From contig JAFIGX010000020.1 of assembly GCA_017849455.1 (NCBI GenBank), forward strand, positions 186,001 through 250,000: a stretch of DNA of 64,000 nucleotides, in the 5' to 3' direction. This document shows, one piece after another, positions 55,484-64,000 of the stretch (its first letter is position 1; each line of letters opens with the position of its first letter). This DNA is from Pseudobacter sp. GTDB lineage: Bacteria > Bacteroidota > Bacteroidia > Chitinophagales > Chitinophagaceae. The notes under the pieces were generated by a model that did no database searches, was not told the DNA's origin, and worked only from the letters and a program-made list of their open reading frames with translations. Both the position numbers and the translations under genes were made by a program.

Positions 55484-56563
55484 TCAATTCTTGAAGCTCG
55501 GGCAGAGCGATTGCCGCTTGTCGCCATTATACTCGCTATAGAAGCCCTGCTGTATCAGCGCGAACTCGAAGGCGCCGCGGCTGTTATTGTATTGGTTCAA
55601 CTGTGATGTGGTCGCATCGTATGTGAAGAACAGTTTGATACTCTTGTATTGGAAGCCGATCATGGGGATGAAGGCATCGCCCCGCCGGTAATAGATCCCA
55701 CCCATCACTTGCATCTCGCCATCACCGGAAAGATTGTATTGAATATTGCCGCCGGCCACAACTTCGGTCGACTTGGCCTGTGTGGAATAATAGGCCATCG
55801 GGTTGAAGATCACGTCCTGGTTCACTTTCAGGCTGGCATTGGCAAAGGCAGTATACCTGACGGGTATGCGCGAATCCTGGCCACTTGCATCTGTATTGAA
55901 GAAGGATTCGCGCGGTCGGTTCAGGTGCCAGGCAGATACGCCGCCATTGATATAAATATTTTCGGTGGGGAAGTAAGCATAGTTCAATCCCATCTGTACA
56001 TCGAAATAATTGATATTCGGATTATCGAGGATCACACTGGTAGGGATATTGGAATCGAAGAACTTGCCATCGAACTGGTCGGGAAATTTCAGGCTGGTGC
56101 TGTTGATCCTTTTGTTCGACCAACCGATATTGAAGCCGGCAGACAACAGGTGGGCCACTCCTACCATCTGGTGATAAGCTACCGAAGCATAAGCTTTGGT
56201 GGAAGTGAGGCTGCCGGAGCCTGCCACGTCGCGCAGGAGCAGTCCGCCCAAACCAAGCCATCCGCTTTCGATCCGGTTGCGGAACACCTGTGCATCGCCC
56301 CAGATACTATAGGTCTTGTAAGGCACGCTCATGATAGACGACCATTGGTTGCGATAATTGGCGCCGATGCGATAATCCGCATCGGGAATAAAACCGGTAT
56401 TGGCCGGGTTGGTAGAGAGTGGTGAGTTGAACCATTGTGAAAAATGCAGGTCCTGCGCGTGTGCGGCAGGAAGCATGAAAAGCAGCGATGCCATCAGTAG
56501 AGCCGTGAGTTTGGTAGCGTTGACAATTGACAGTTGGCAATTGGCAATTGGCTTCCTGCCCAT
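55484..56563 (-). CDS. PorP/SprF-family outer-membrane protein
   Basis: 359 residues from ATG 56563, the first plausible start; the frame stays open to 56683 but through heptamer-repeat DNA. Mature sequence starts HAQDLHFSQWFNSPLSTNPA, then TGFIPDADYRIGANYRNQW, the strong signature of PorP/SprF proteins, which assist type IX secretion and gliding. The C-terminal beta strands end with RGAFEFALIQQG. An 11-codon block (PIANCQLSIVN) in the signal-peptide n-region is encoded entirely by 7-bp repeats and looks like an in-frame insertion. It follows the large PKD cargo gene, a common pairing for type B cargo proteins. Confidence 0.85.
   Translation of the reverse strand: MGRKPIANCQLSIVNATKLTALLMASLLFMLPAAHAQDLHFSQWFNSPLSTNPANTGFIPDADYRIGANYRNQWSSIMSVPYKTYSIWGDAQVFRNRIESGWLGLGGLLLRDVAGSGSLTSTKAYASVAYHQMVGVAHLLSAGFNIGWSNKRINSTSLKFPDQFDGKFFDSNIPTSVILDNPNINYFDVQMGLNYAYFPTENIYINGGVSAWHLNRPRESFFNTDASGQDSRIPVRYTAFANASLKVNQDVIFNPMAYYSTQAKSTEVVAGGNIQYNLSGDGEMQVMGGIYYRRGDAFIPMIGFQYKSIKLFFTYDATTSQLNQYNNSRGAFEFALIQQGFYSEYNGDKRQSLCPSFKN
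56520..56552. repeat. Heptamer tandem repeat inside the PorP/SprF coding start
   Basis: TTGACAA, TTGACAG, TTGGCAA, TTGGCAA, TTGGC in direct succession, 33 bp in all, equal to 11 codons. It lies in the signal-peptide-encoding part of the neighbouring gene. Confidence 0.75.
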
Positions 56564-56620
56564 AACTATAAGTGGTGGCGTGCTTTCTATGGAAATTTTT
56601 GCAGTGCGGGGTATATTAAC

Positions 56621-56652
56621 TGCGCACTGCCCACTGCGCACTGCCCACTGCT
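56621..56652. repeat. Second heptamer tandem repeat, TGCGCAC/TGCCCAC
   Basis: Four consecutive heptamers alternate TGCGCAC and TGCCCAC, followed by TGC. The array is upstream of the chosen start of the PorP/SprF gene, between it and the PKD gene, and 68 bp from the first heptamer array. Confidence 0.75.
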
Positions 56653-56737
56653 GATTGGTTGGTATGATTGTCCTCATGTTCATCCCCCTTTAAAATTACA
56701 GATTCGCTATTGCAAGTTCAATAGCATGTCGTTCTTT

Positions 56738-56759
56738 AACATTTGTTTTTTCAAATGTT
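56738..56759. terminator. Small perfect hairpin after the PKD gene
   Basis: AACATTTG and CAAATGTT form an 8-bp stem around six T bases, beginning 6 bp past the PKD gene stop (minus strand). The stem is AT-rich and no U-run follows on the minus strand, so terminator function is weak. Confidence 0.3.
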
Positions 56760-56764
56760 GTTGT

Positions 56765-59700
56765 TTACCGGATCAAGGTGATGTCACCCGTTTTTCGGGC
56801 CTTGGTGCCATCGGTGAATTCCACGTCAAGGGTGTAGGCATATACGTCCATTGGTTGCAGTCGTCCCTGGTATGTACCATCCCATCCGATATGTCTGTCG
56901 TTGCTCTCGAAAACTTTCACGCCACTGCGGTTATAGATCCGGAAGATCATCTTGCCGATCCCGAATCCTTCCACTTTCACGATACTATTCCTGCCGAAGC
57001 GGCCTGGGGTAAAGGCATTCGGCACATCCAGCAATGGATTGATGAGCGCTCTGACGGTATTACGGGCCGTATCTGTACAGTCGAATTGGTTAAAGGTGAC
57101 CAGCAGCACGTCATAGGTGCCGGTAGCATTGTATTGGTGCATCGTGGTATCCATGCTGGTCTTGGTCCTTTCTTCGCCGTCGCCGAAGATCCACTTGTAG
57201 CGGACCCCGCCGGTGGATTGGTTATTGAAGATCGTAGGCTTGTTCACCTCCGGTGTTACCGGTGTATAGGTGAATGCCGCAGTAGGTTTGGGATTCACGG
57301 TAATCGTGAAAGTAGTATCGTGCACCTTATTGCAGGTAGTAGTGTCGTAAGCAGTGAGCTTGATCGTATAAGTGCCTGTTGTTGGATAAAGGTGAACAGG
57401 GTTTTCCTGGGTGGAAGTACTGCCATCGCCGAAATCCCAGAGGAAGTCGTGACCGCCCAGTGAAGTATTATTGAACACGGCATTGTAGGGCGCACATCCG
57501 TTGGGTGATGTCTGGAACTGGGCCCTCACATTGGCGGCAATGCGCAGATTCTTCGTGAGGGTATCGGGCGCATTGCAATAATTGGTATCGGTGAGGATCA
57601 GTTTCACCGGGTAAATGCCTGATGCCGGGTATGTATGCTCGGTATCATTCGTACCTGTAATGACCTGCTGGCTGCCATCGCCAAAATCCCAGGTGAAGCT
57701 GTTATTCTGGAAGGGCTTACCGGCTGCCGGGGTAGACTGGTTGGTGAACAGGAATTTGAGCGATTCGCAGGGCCCTACCTTCTGGAAATTGAAGGCCAGG
57801 TTGGCTTTATCATCGCGCACACGGACATTGATATAGGCCGTATCGCGGATATTGCAGGTAGAAGAATCAACTGCGATCAGTCGTACCCGGAAGGTGCCCA
57901 CCGTATTGAAAGTATGAGTGATCTGGAAATCGGTAGTAACAGCGTCCGTAACACCATCGCCGTCATAATCCCATTCATACCGTTTGCCATTGCGGATAGT
58001 GTCTCGCAGTTCAACGGTGAAAGGCACACAGCCCATGGAATCGGGCACGCCTCTGGAATAAGCCTTGGGCGCTGCGATCACACCGGAGAAATTGAATTCA
58101 ATTTTAACGGCAGCCAGGTTACAGCCATTCTCACCGGAGCCATTGGTCATGGACCATACATTACGGGTAGTAGGGAAAGGGGAGGTGATGGCCCAGTTGC
58201 GGCTGCCGAAACAGTTGGCGCAGATTGCCTGGTAGATCACACCCCGTTCGTCGTAGCGGCTGGTGCCTCCATCTACGTGCTCACCTTCGCCGCCATCCTG
58301 TCCGAAATAAGTGGCATATAACAGGTCGGCAACATCTTTTTTGAGAACAATGAAATAGAAGTCGCGACCATCCGTAGTGTTTTTTACCGCATTCTTCAGT
58401 GGCATGTTCACCATCCCGGCAGTATGATAGGGGTCTGGATTGGGTTCAAGCCAGCCACCCCATCCGGAGATATAAACGTTTTCGCAGCGGTCTACCAGGA
58501 AAGCCACGGGCGAGATATTCGGTGCGGACGCACCGTTACCGAAGACCGTTGAATATTCAAAACCGGAAAGATCCTTTTTCAGTTTGGCGATGAACTGGCT
58601 GGCCCCGGAATTGAGATAAGTGGCATTCACATACGGCCACTCCGTACCTCCTTCTGTGATCCCCATAACATAGGGATACATATTCCTGTCGAACTGGATC
58701 CCATACACCGCATCGAAAGCACTTGTGCCGAGATAGGTGGTTTTGATAAGTGTTGTTCCGTCATTGGAGATCTGCGCTACGAAACCATCAGCGCCACCCT
58801 TGTTGTTGGTTTGGTAGCCGGTTGCTTTTGGAAGGTCGGTGCTGAGCGTGGACCCACCTACATAGATATCGCCGGTCACGGGATGAACAGCCAGTACAAA
58901 AGCTCCATCATCTGCGTTACCACCAATGAAGCTGCTCCAGATCACATCACTGCAATCGGGTTTTATTTTCATTACTACGCCATCCTGAAGGTTGCCTTTG
59001 GTTGTTTGAAAAGTGGAGCCAATGATCGGGAATTTAGGTGATTGGGTCTGTGCGACTACATAAATATTTCCGGCTTTATCCAGCACAACTTCACTGCGTG
59101 AATCATCACCATAGAAGCGTAAAGTAGAGCAGTTGGCGGTGTTGCAAGTGACGACCCCTCTCTGCCTGTCTTCAATATTCACGCAGTCGTTTTCCGCACC
59201 GCCGATCCTGAGTGAACCGATCAGGTCGGAGCCGGATGCATTCAATTTCGTAACGAAAATATCTGCCCCACCACCGGTCCCGATCACGCCGGCGCCCCGT
59301 ACGGGGAAATCGCTGGAATAGGTGCGACCCAATACTATCAGGTTGCCCTGGGGATCGCAGATAAGGCTGTGAGGATATTCATTTTCTGATCCGCCGAGAT
59401 AGGTAGCCCAGGCGCGGTTGCCGGAAGGAGTGAATTTGAAGATGCCAACATCATTGGGTTTTTGTCCGCCCCCGCCATTATAGCTTCCGTCAAAAGCGCC
59501 TGTTGTAACAGGAAAGCCGTTCCCGAAAACAATGCTTCCTGAAAAAAGGGAACCATCGGGGCCTGGGGTGGCTGTAAAACCATATTCATCTACTCGGCTG
59601 CCGGTAAAAGAAACGAATACAGTGGTGGGATCTATGATGAGCGTGTTGGTCTTTGAATAATTGCTGACAGAGAATACGACGGTATTCTTATCGGCCAGCA

Positions 59701-60421
59701 CATAATGGCATTCCACGTCTTTCCTGCCTTTTTGGGGATCGAATTCGTATGAGTAAGGATATAATTCCCGGATATCACCCACGGACGTTTTGACGATAAG
59801 CTCGTTGTTCCTGATGGAAAGCTTATCGGCCCCTTCATAGCGCATGGCGATCCTGTTCACTTCACCGCCGGGATGAACAATAATATCATATTTCAGAAAT
59901 CCTCTGTCTGAATAATAACGGATATCCACATTCGGATAAACATTTTTGGCAACAATGGCCTGATAGGAAGTGACATTCCTCGCCCATTTGGAAGGGTCGT
60001 TACCGATAAAGTAATTGGTATTCGATGAAACGGGTTTCTCCGGGATGAGGACCGCCTGCGGGTTGGCGTCCACGAATTGCACATCATAAGCGTGGGAGCG
60101 GATCCTGGGTTCCGCGGGAATTGGTTTACCGGGTCTTTTGCGGCTTTCACCGGTTTTGCCATCGAAGCCGGGCTTTTCATCGACAACGCCATGTCTTTGA
60201 TTGAAGAAGCGGCGAAGGTCGTCCACATTATGCTGGAGGACCCTGAACCCTGTCTTCCCGAGATAAAAGCCTCCGGCAGACAATTCGCCCCGGAATTGAA
60301 CCCGGCTATCCCACTGACCTTTATTTTCTACGAATTCAAATGAGGATGAACCACTCTGTGCGGTACTTTTTAGGGTGGCTACCATAAGCAATGCGGCGGC
60401 TATCAGACTTTTCCTACCCAA
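56765..60421 (-). CDS. Type IX secretion cargo with SBBP and PKD domains, type B sorting domain
   Basis: 1218 residues starting at TTG 60421; the frame upstream has no ATG or GTG before an in-frame TAA, and the TTG start yields a good signal peptide (SLIAAALLMVATLKSTAQ). Residues 28-250 form the conserved N-terminal domain (FEFVENKGQWDSRVQFRGEL). Residues 260-740 carry SBBP-type beta-propeller repeats (WATYLGGSENEYPHSLICD; WSSFIGGNADDGAFVLAVHP). Four PKD-like domains follow (YEWDYDGDGVTDA; FTWDFGDGSQQV; FLWDFGDGSTSTQ; YKWIFGDGEERTK). The C-terminus is the gliding-motility type B signal (VPNAFTPGRFGRNSI, then WDGTYQGRLQPMDVYAY). It is likely a surface adhesin-like protein exported by type IX secretion with the PorP/SprF partner downstream. 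Confidence 0.9.
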   Translation of the reverse strand: MGRKSLIAAALLMVATLKSTAQSGSSSFEFVENKGQWDSRVQFRGELSAGGFYLGKTGFRVLQHNVDDLRRFFNQRHGVVDEKPGFDGKTGESRKRPGKPIPAEPRIRSHAYDVQFVDANPQAVLIPEKPVSSNTNYFIGNDPSKWARNVTSYQAIVAKNVYPNVDIRYYSDRGFLKYDIIVHPGGEVNRIAMRYEGADKLSIRNNELIVKTSVGDIRELYPYSYEFDPQKGRKDVECHYVLADKNTVVFSVSNYSKTNTLIIDPTTVFVSFTGSRVDEYGFTATPGPDGSLFSGSIVFGNGFPVTTGAFDGSYNGGGGQKPNDVGIFKFTPSGNRAWATYLGGSENEYPHSLICDPQGNLIVLGRTYSSDFPVRGAGVIGTGGGADIFVTKLNASGSDLIGSLRIGGAENDCVNIEDRQRGVVTCNTANCSTLRFYGDDSRSEVVLDKAGNIYVVAQTQSPKFPIIGSTFQTTKGNLQDGVVMKIKPDCSDVIWSSFIGGNADDGAFVLAVHPVTGDIYVGGSTLSTDLPKATGYQTNNKGGADGFVAQISNDGTTLIKTTYLGTSAFDAVYGIQFDRNMYPYVMGITEGGTEWPYVNATYLNSGASQFIAKLKKDLSGFEYSTVFGNGASAPNISPVAFLVDRCENVYISGWGGWLEPNPDPYHTAGMVNMPLKNAVKNTTDGRDFYFIVLKKDVADLLYATYFGQDGGEGEHVDGGTSRYDERGVIYQAICANCFGSRNWAITSPFPTTRNVWSMTNGSGENGCNLAAVKIEFNFSGVIAAPKAYSRGVPDSMGCVPFTVELRDTIRNGKRYEWDYDGDGVTDAVTTDFQITHTFNTVGTFRVRLIAVDSSTCNIRDTAYINVRVRDDKANLAFNFQKVGPCESLKFLFTNQSTPAAGKPFQNNSFTWDFGDGSQQVITGTNDTEHTYPASGIYPVKLILTDTNYCNAPDTLTKNLRIAANVRAQFQTSPNGCAPYNAVFNNTSLGGHDFLWDFGDGSTSTQENPVHLYPTTGTYTIKLTAYDTTTCNKVHDTTFTITVNPKPTAAFTYTPVTPEVNKPTIFNNQSTGGVRYKWIFGDGEERTKTSMDTTMHQYNATGTYDVLLVTFNQFDCTDTARNTVRALINPLLDVPNAFTPGRFGRNSIVKVEGFGIGKMIFRIYNRSGVKVFESNDRHIGWDGTYQGRLQPMDVYAYTLDVEFTDGTKARKTGDITLIR

Positions 60422-60620
60422 GATTTCTTTTTTACAATTTACTTAAATAAAACGTCAATTTATATATGAATCTTATCTGCAACGGTTGTTTTAATTAGCT
60501 TTTAAAGCGGTGCAAATAAATATGTTATGAACTTTTTGGTTGGATACGGCATAATGGACCACCACAAAGGCCTGAAAGGCCAGAGGGAACAGTCGGCAGT
60601 CAATACCTCATGGGCTTACC

Positions 60621-62819
60621 TTATGATATCTTGCTCCAGGCGGTTTTACCTTGCAAGCTTTGCAGATAGTCTTTTAATCGCAAATTTTCGGCCGAACCAA
60701 GATCGGGGTCAGTGTCGATGATCCTGTTGGCCATTTCCCTGGCTATATCGAGCCAATGCTTGTCCTGGACAATGCTGGCTAACTTGAAATTCAACATCCC
60801 GCTCTGCCTGGTCCCTTCAATGTCGCCGGGACCCCGCAATTCCAGATCTTTCTCCGCTATTTTGAAACCATCGTTGGTGGCACACATCGTGTTTAACCGC
60901 TCACGGGCTTCATTGTTGAGCTTGTTGCTTGTTAATAAAATGCAAAAGCTCTTTTCACTTCCTCTGCCTACACGTCCGCGAAGCTGGTGCAACTGCGACA
61001 GGCCGAATTTTTCAGCACTCTCGATCACCATCACACTGGCATTGGGTACGTCCACACCTACTTCAATCACGGTGGTAGCGACCATGATCTGAGTATCGTG
61101 GTCTTTAAAACGTTGCATATTCGTTTCGCGCACCTCATTCGTCTGGCGCCCATGCACCATGCTGATCCAGAACTTTGGTTCGGGGAACCAGGCTTTCACG
61201 TTCTCATATCCCCGCATCAGGTTTTCATAATCCATTTTTTCAGATTCCTCGATGAGCGGAAAAATGATATATGCCTGTCTTCTTTTGTCTATCTCCGCCC
61301 GGATGAAGTCCATGACCTGAGCCCGGGCCGATTCATAACGATGTACGGTCAAAATGGGTTTTCGGTTGGGTGGAAGCTCATCCATTACGCTATAATCCAG
61401 GTCGCCGTAAGCGGTCATGGCCAGGGTGCGGGGGATGGGGGTGGCAGTCATGACCAGTACATGAGGCGGTATGTTGGCTTTGGCCCAAAGCCGGGCGCGT
61501 TGGGCAACGCCGAAACGGTGTTGTTCGTCGACGATGGCCAGTCCGAGGTTATTGAATTGCACGGTATCCTCCACGATAGCATGGGTGCCTACCAGGAGTT
61601 GGAGGCTGCCGGCAGACAATTCTTCGAGGACCTTCCGGCGCTCTGCTTTCCTGGTTGAACCGGTAAGCAGGCGGATGCCAATGGGAAGGTCTTTCAATAA
61701 CCGGGAAAGGCTGTTGAAATGTTGTTGCGCCAGGATTTCGGTGGGGGCCATCAGGCAGCTTTGGTAACCATTATCTGCGGCCAGCAGCATGATCAGCAGG
61801 GCCACGATGGTTTTACCGCTTCCCACATCGCCCTGTAACAGGCGGTTCATTTGTTTTCCACTCCCTGTATCTTTCCTGATTTCCCTGATCACCCGTTTCT
61901 GGGCGCCGGTGAGGGTGAAGGGAAGATATTTTTCATAAAAAGTATTGAAGAGATCTCCCACCTGGTTGAACACTACGCCTTTCGAGAACCGGTGGCGTCG
62001 GGATTTGATCAGGCCCATGCGTAATTGTGCAATGAACAGCTCTTCGAATTTAAGACGGTCCACTGCCTGTCCATAAGCTTCGGGGGTAGGAGGAAAATGA
62101 ATATGGGCGAAGGCGCGGAAGCGGGGAATGAGTTGGGCAGACCGAAGTACATGATCAGGAAGGTTTTCAGGGAGGTCCTTCTCATGCAATAGCATAAATA
62201 GGGCATGGGTCAGTTTGGCGATCTGTCTGCCGCCCAATCCTCTTGCTTTTAATTTCTCGGTAGTGGAATAAACGGGTTCGAGAAAATTTTTCCCTTCATT
62301 GCCCTGTTCGTTGAGGGGCTCTATTTCGGGGTGTGAGATTTGAGGTTGGCCCTGGAAAAAACTAACCCTGCCATATACACGATAGAGTTGTCCTGTCTGC
62401 AACATTTTTTCAATCCAACTGATCCCCTGGAACCATACGAGCTCGAGGGTGCCGGAAGCATCGCGGATCCCGGCGACCAGTCTTCTTGTTCTTTTTTCCC
62501 CGATCGTTTCGAGGCTTGTGAGCCGGCCTGCTACCTGGATGAAATCTGTTTGCGGAAGGATATCACGAATCAGATTTACTTTGGTTTTATCGATATGGCG
62601 ATAGGGGAAATGTTCCAGCAGGTCTTTGAACGTGAAGATCTGCAGCTCTTTTTTGAGCAGTTCGGCCCGTTGGGGACCTACCCCTTTGAGGTATTCGATG
62701 GGGCTGGACAATATATTGGAACTGCCGGCGATGGTAATAAGTTTCGGGCAAAAATAAGGAGGGAAGATTTGATGTGGAAATATGGCTGCATTCTTACTAC
62801 AATTTCCAGCATTTTGCAT
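60621..62819 (-). CDS. recG: ATP-dependent DNA helicase RecG
   Basis: 732 residues. The wedge domain is N-terminal (PIEYLKGVGPQRAELLKKEL; FPYRHIDKTKVNL). The helicase core contains Walker A GDVGSGKT near residue 335, the DEQHRFG box (VDEQHRFGVAQRARLW), TATPIPRTLAMTAYGDLD and, in the C-terminal RecA-like lobe, HGRQTNEVRETNMQRF, then VATTVIEVGVDVPNAS and QLRGRVGRG. RecG remodels stalled forks and Holliday junctions. Relatives usually begin near the ILSSPIEYLKGVG block, so about 35 residues before it are doubtful; an internal TTG could be the true start. Otherwise a complete, ordinary gene. Confidence 0.93.
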   Translation of the reverse strand: MQNAGNCSKNAAIFPHQIFPPYFCPKLITIAGSSNILSSPIEYLKGVGPQRAELLKKELQIFTFKDLLEHFPYRHIDKTKVNLIRDILPQTDFIQVAGRLTSLETIGEKRTRRLVAGIRDASGTLELVWFQGISWIEKMLQTGQLYRVYGRVSFFQGQPQISHPEIEPLNEQGNEGKNFLEPVYSTTEKLKARGLGGRQIAKLTHALFMLLHEKDLPENLPDHVLRSAQLIPRFRAFAHIHFPPTPEAYGQAVDRLKFEELFIAQLRMGLIKSRRHRFSKGVVFNQVGDLFNTFYEKYLPFTLTGAQKRVIREIRKDTGSGKQMNRLLQGDVGSGKTIVALLIMLLAADNGYQSCLMAPTEILAQQHFNSLSRLLKDLPIGIRLLTGSTRKAERRKVLEELSAGSLQLLVGTHAIVEDTVQFNNLGLAIVDEQHRFGVAQRARLWAKANIPPHVLVMTATPIPRTLAMTAYGDLDYSVMDELPPNRKPILTVHRYESARAQVMDFIRAEIDKRRQAYIIFPLIEESEKMDYENLMRGYENVKAWFPEPKFWISMVHGRQTNEVRETNMQRFKDHDTQIMVATTVIEVGVDVPNASVMVIESAEKFGLSQLHQLRGRVGRGSEKSFCILLTSNKLNNEARERLNTMCATNDGFKIAEKDLELRGPGDIEGTRQSGMLNFKLASIVQDKHWLDIAREMANRIIDTDPDLGSAENLRLKDYLQSLQGKTAWSKIS

Positions 62820-62889
62820 GGAATTTCAAGGTTAATTAGTTTCCGAAAAAAAGTTCAACAATAAGTAGCCTGTTTTGGAAATATTATTG

Positions 62890-62918
62890 TTTGTATATAG
62901 GAGAAATATCTAACTTTG
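62890..62918 (+). promoter_or_regulatory. Canonical Bacteroidota promoter
   Basis: TTTG (62890-62893) and TAACTTTG (62911-62918) are 17 bp apart, matching the -33 and TAnnTTTG -7 pattern of the primary sigma factor. The ATG of the small coiled-coil gene is about 54 bp downstream. Confidence 0.6.
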
Positions 62919-62971
62919 ACCAATAAGTGAAAAAAGAAAAAGGCTTCAATAACAACAAGGAAAATAATTCA

Positions 62972-63331
62972 ATGAAAAAATTAAAAAACATGAAGCCATT
63001 GGAATTAAGAGCCTACCACATCTTCAAGAATAAGCTGGGGCATCGTGATGCCCGGACGATCATCGAGTATATCGAAACCAAGCCGGAGAAGCAGTTCAGG
63101 GAAAAGAGTAATGAATTTGCAGCGAAGAAAGATATTGTCCGTATTGATGGAGAGACCAATCTTTTGAAAAAGGAAGACAACCAGTTAAGAAAAGCTATCG
63201 ATGATTTGAGCGTGGAAGTTATCAATCGGCTTGCCGAAACAAAGACCGAGATCATCAAATGGTCTTTAGTATTCTGGGTAGGGACTGTAAGTGCCATGAT
63301 CGCAATCGTGAAGATCTTCGTCAATAAATAA
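62972..63331 (+). CDS. Small coiled-coil protein with C-terminal membrane anchor
   Basis: 119 residues from ATG 62972, preceded by AAGGAAAA as a possible ribosome-binding site; a GTG at 62927 would add 15 residues. The first 95 residues are helical and charged, with a heptad-like pattern (LLKKEDNQLRKAIDDLSVEV). A single membrane segment lies near residues 98-116 (IKWSLVFWVGTVSAMIAIVK). This layout resembles DUF1640/CCDC90-like small coiled-coil proteins, but I am not certain of the family. The protein is monocistronic behind its own clear promoter and divergent from recG. Function unknown. Confidence 0.6.
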   Translation: MKKLKNMKPLELRAYHIFKNKLGHRDARTIIEYIETKPEKQFREKSNEFAAKKDIVRIDGETNLLKKEDNQLRKAIDDLSVEVINRLAETKTEIIKWSLVFWVGTVSAMIAIVKIFVNK

Positions 63332-63354
63332 GAAGCTATCTTTCCAAAAGATAT

Positions 63355-64000
63355 TCACTCCTTCACGTACACCTCGATCCACGCATTCGAACTGGGTTTC
63401 CTTGTAGCAGGGAACACATCTACCCGTTTATAATTCTTTGTCAGCTCATCCCTTACCTGGAAAGGGTAGAAATTATTGGTATAAGGAACATATTCAAAGA
63501 TCACCAGGTCATAATGCTTTTGCCTTATCCTGTCCGCAAACATGTCCACCTCTTTCTGGAACATACCTACTCCTTTATGGAACCATAAAGGATAATAAGG
63601 CCCCTGTTCCAGTGAATAAGGTAGCTCGGCTGCTAATGGCGTCAGTTCCGACATATTCAATACTTTCAGGTCTTTCCGGTTTTTTACCAGGTCCATATTC
63701 ATCAATCGTTCAATCCCATCTACCGTTGGTCCCGGCACGAGGATTTTCTCGAAAGATCTCAGCTTTGGTACCCTCCACTGGCTCAGCGGCACATCTGTAG
63801 TGTCCAGGCTGATGATATAGGTGTTCCGGTTCACTGCATTCGAATAAGTAAGACCGTTATAAGTATAGCTTCCCTGCTCAGTCCCACCAGGTTTGATAAT
63901 GAACCGCTCTATATATTTCCAATACATGTGGCTCCACCAGAGCATCACGCCTGCCGTACAAATGAACAGCACTTTACGTTTCGTGAAATCCAGCGGCAAC
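63355..64000 (-). CDS. Membrane-anchored protein, 5' part outside the window
   Basis: The C-terminal 215 codons of a protein whose start lies beyond the right edge. One hydrophobic segment (VLFICTAGVMLWWSHMYWKY) lies near the left end of the visible part, followed by about 180 residues of soluble domain including YDLVIFEYVPYTNNFYPFQV and ending SSNAWIEVYVKE. It could be the last membrane helix and periplasmic domain of a polytopic enzyme such as a glycosyltransferase; I cannot say more. The stop lies 24 bp from the small coiled-coil gene, in convergent orientation. Confidence 0.5.
   Translation of the reverse strand, partial: LPLDFTKRKVLFICTAGVMLWWSHMYWKYIERFIIKPGGTEQGSYTYNGLTYSNAVNRNTYIISLDTTDVPLSQWRVPKLRSFEKILVPGPTVDGIERLMNMDLVKNRKDLKVLNMSELTPLAAELPYSLEQGPYYPLWFHKGVGMFQKEVDMFADRIRQKHYDLVIFEYVPYTNNFYPFQVRDELTKNYKRVDVFPATRKPSSNAWIEVYVKE

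Noticed and set aside
60546..60590. GGCC-TGAAA-GGCC hairpin near the end of recG as terminator
   Set aside because: Stem of only four pairs and no U-run.
1..64000. CRISPR arrays, tRNA and rRNA genes, prophage or complete insertion sequences
   Set aside because: None recognised by eye; a tool search would be needed to exclude small RNA genes.

Overview
The window looks like chromosomal DNA of a Bacteroidota member, most likely Chitinophagaceae. It has two SusC/SusD pairs, an ECF sigma/FecR/TonB-receptor cassette, a PorP/SprF protein beside a type IX secretion cargo, promoters of the TAnnTTTG type, and moderate GC. This placement rests on gene content only. I saw no rRNA, tRNA or CRISPR array.

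Layout. 1-5.2 kb is accessory and partly decayed: a truncated winged-helix regulator with its own palindrome, a frameshifted polysaccharide deacetylase remnant, a GT39-like membrane glycosyltransferase, a GNAT acetyltransferase, a membrane-protein remnant with two in-frame stops, and an alpha/beta hydrolase. 5.3-12.4 kb holds an MFS exporter behind a 29-bp direct repeat, then sigma factor, FecR anti-sigma, STN-type TonB receptor and surface lipoprotein. 12.4-20.4 kb holds an inverted array of 8-bp repeats, a surface-repeat protein, an HTH regulator, an enzyme-less SusCD pair with a strong hairpin terminator, and a relic region with a three-copy motif.

20.9-44.2 kb is one large polysaccharide utilisation locus. 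A GntR regulator with a sugar-binding-like domain is divergent from a nine-gene run: SusC, SusD, an unassigned 1159-residue secreted protein, GH31, GH97, a beta-helix lyase-like protein, a GH2 plus SGNH-esterase fusion, an FAD oxidoreductase and a sodium:solute symporter. Several of these genes are 0-2 bp apart. The set implies capture at the surface, deacetylation and exo-cleavage in the periplasm, possibly oxidation, then uptake.

44.2-45.4 kb is a compact mobile mystery protein A/B (HTH plus Fic) module whose promoter carries three copies of a 12-bp palindrome at exact 33-bp spacing; the HTH protein also carries a match to the Fic inhibitory motif. 45.4-53.9 kb is a second carbohydrate locus without SusCD: a sugar-porter MFS, a DUF5107/TPR protein and a GH2 enzyme, divergent from an AraC regulator. 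54-64 kb is housekeeping and envelope: cardiolipin synthase, PorP/SprF-like protein, a PKD/SBBP type IX cargo, RecG, a small coiled-coil membrane protein and a truncated membrane protein.

The best candidates for new biology are the 1159-residue protein and its locus, the GH2-esterase fusion, the Fic module with its phased operators and possible dual-function antitoxin, and the short 7/8-bp tandem repeats, one of which has expanded in frame inside a signal peptide.
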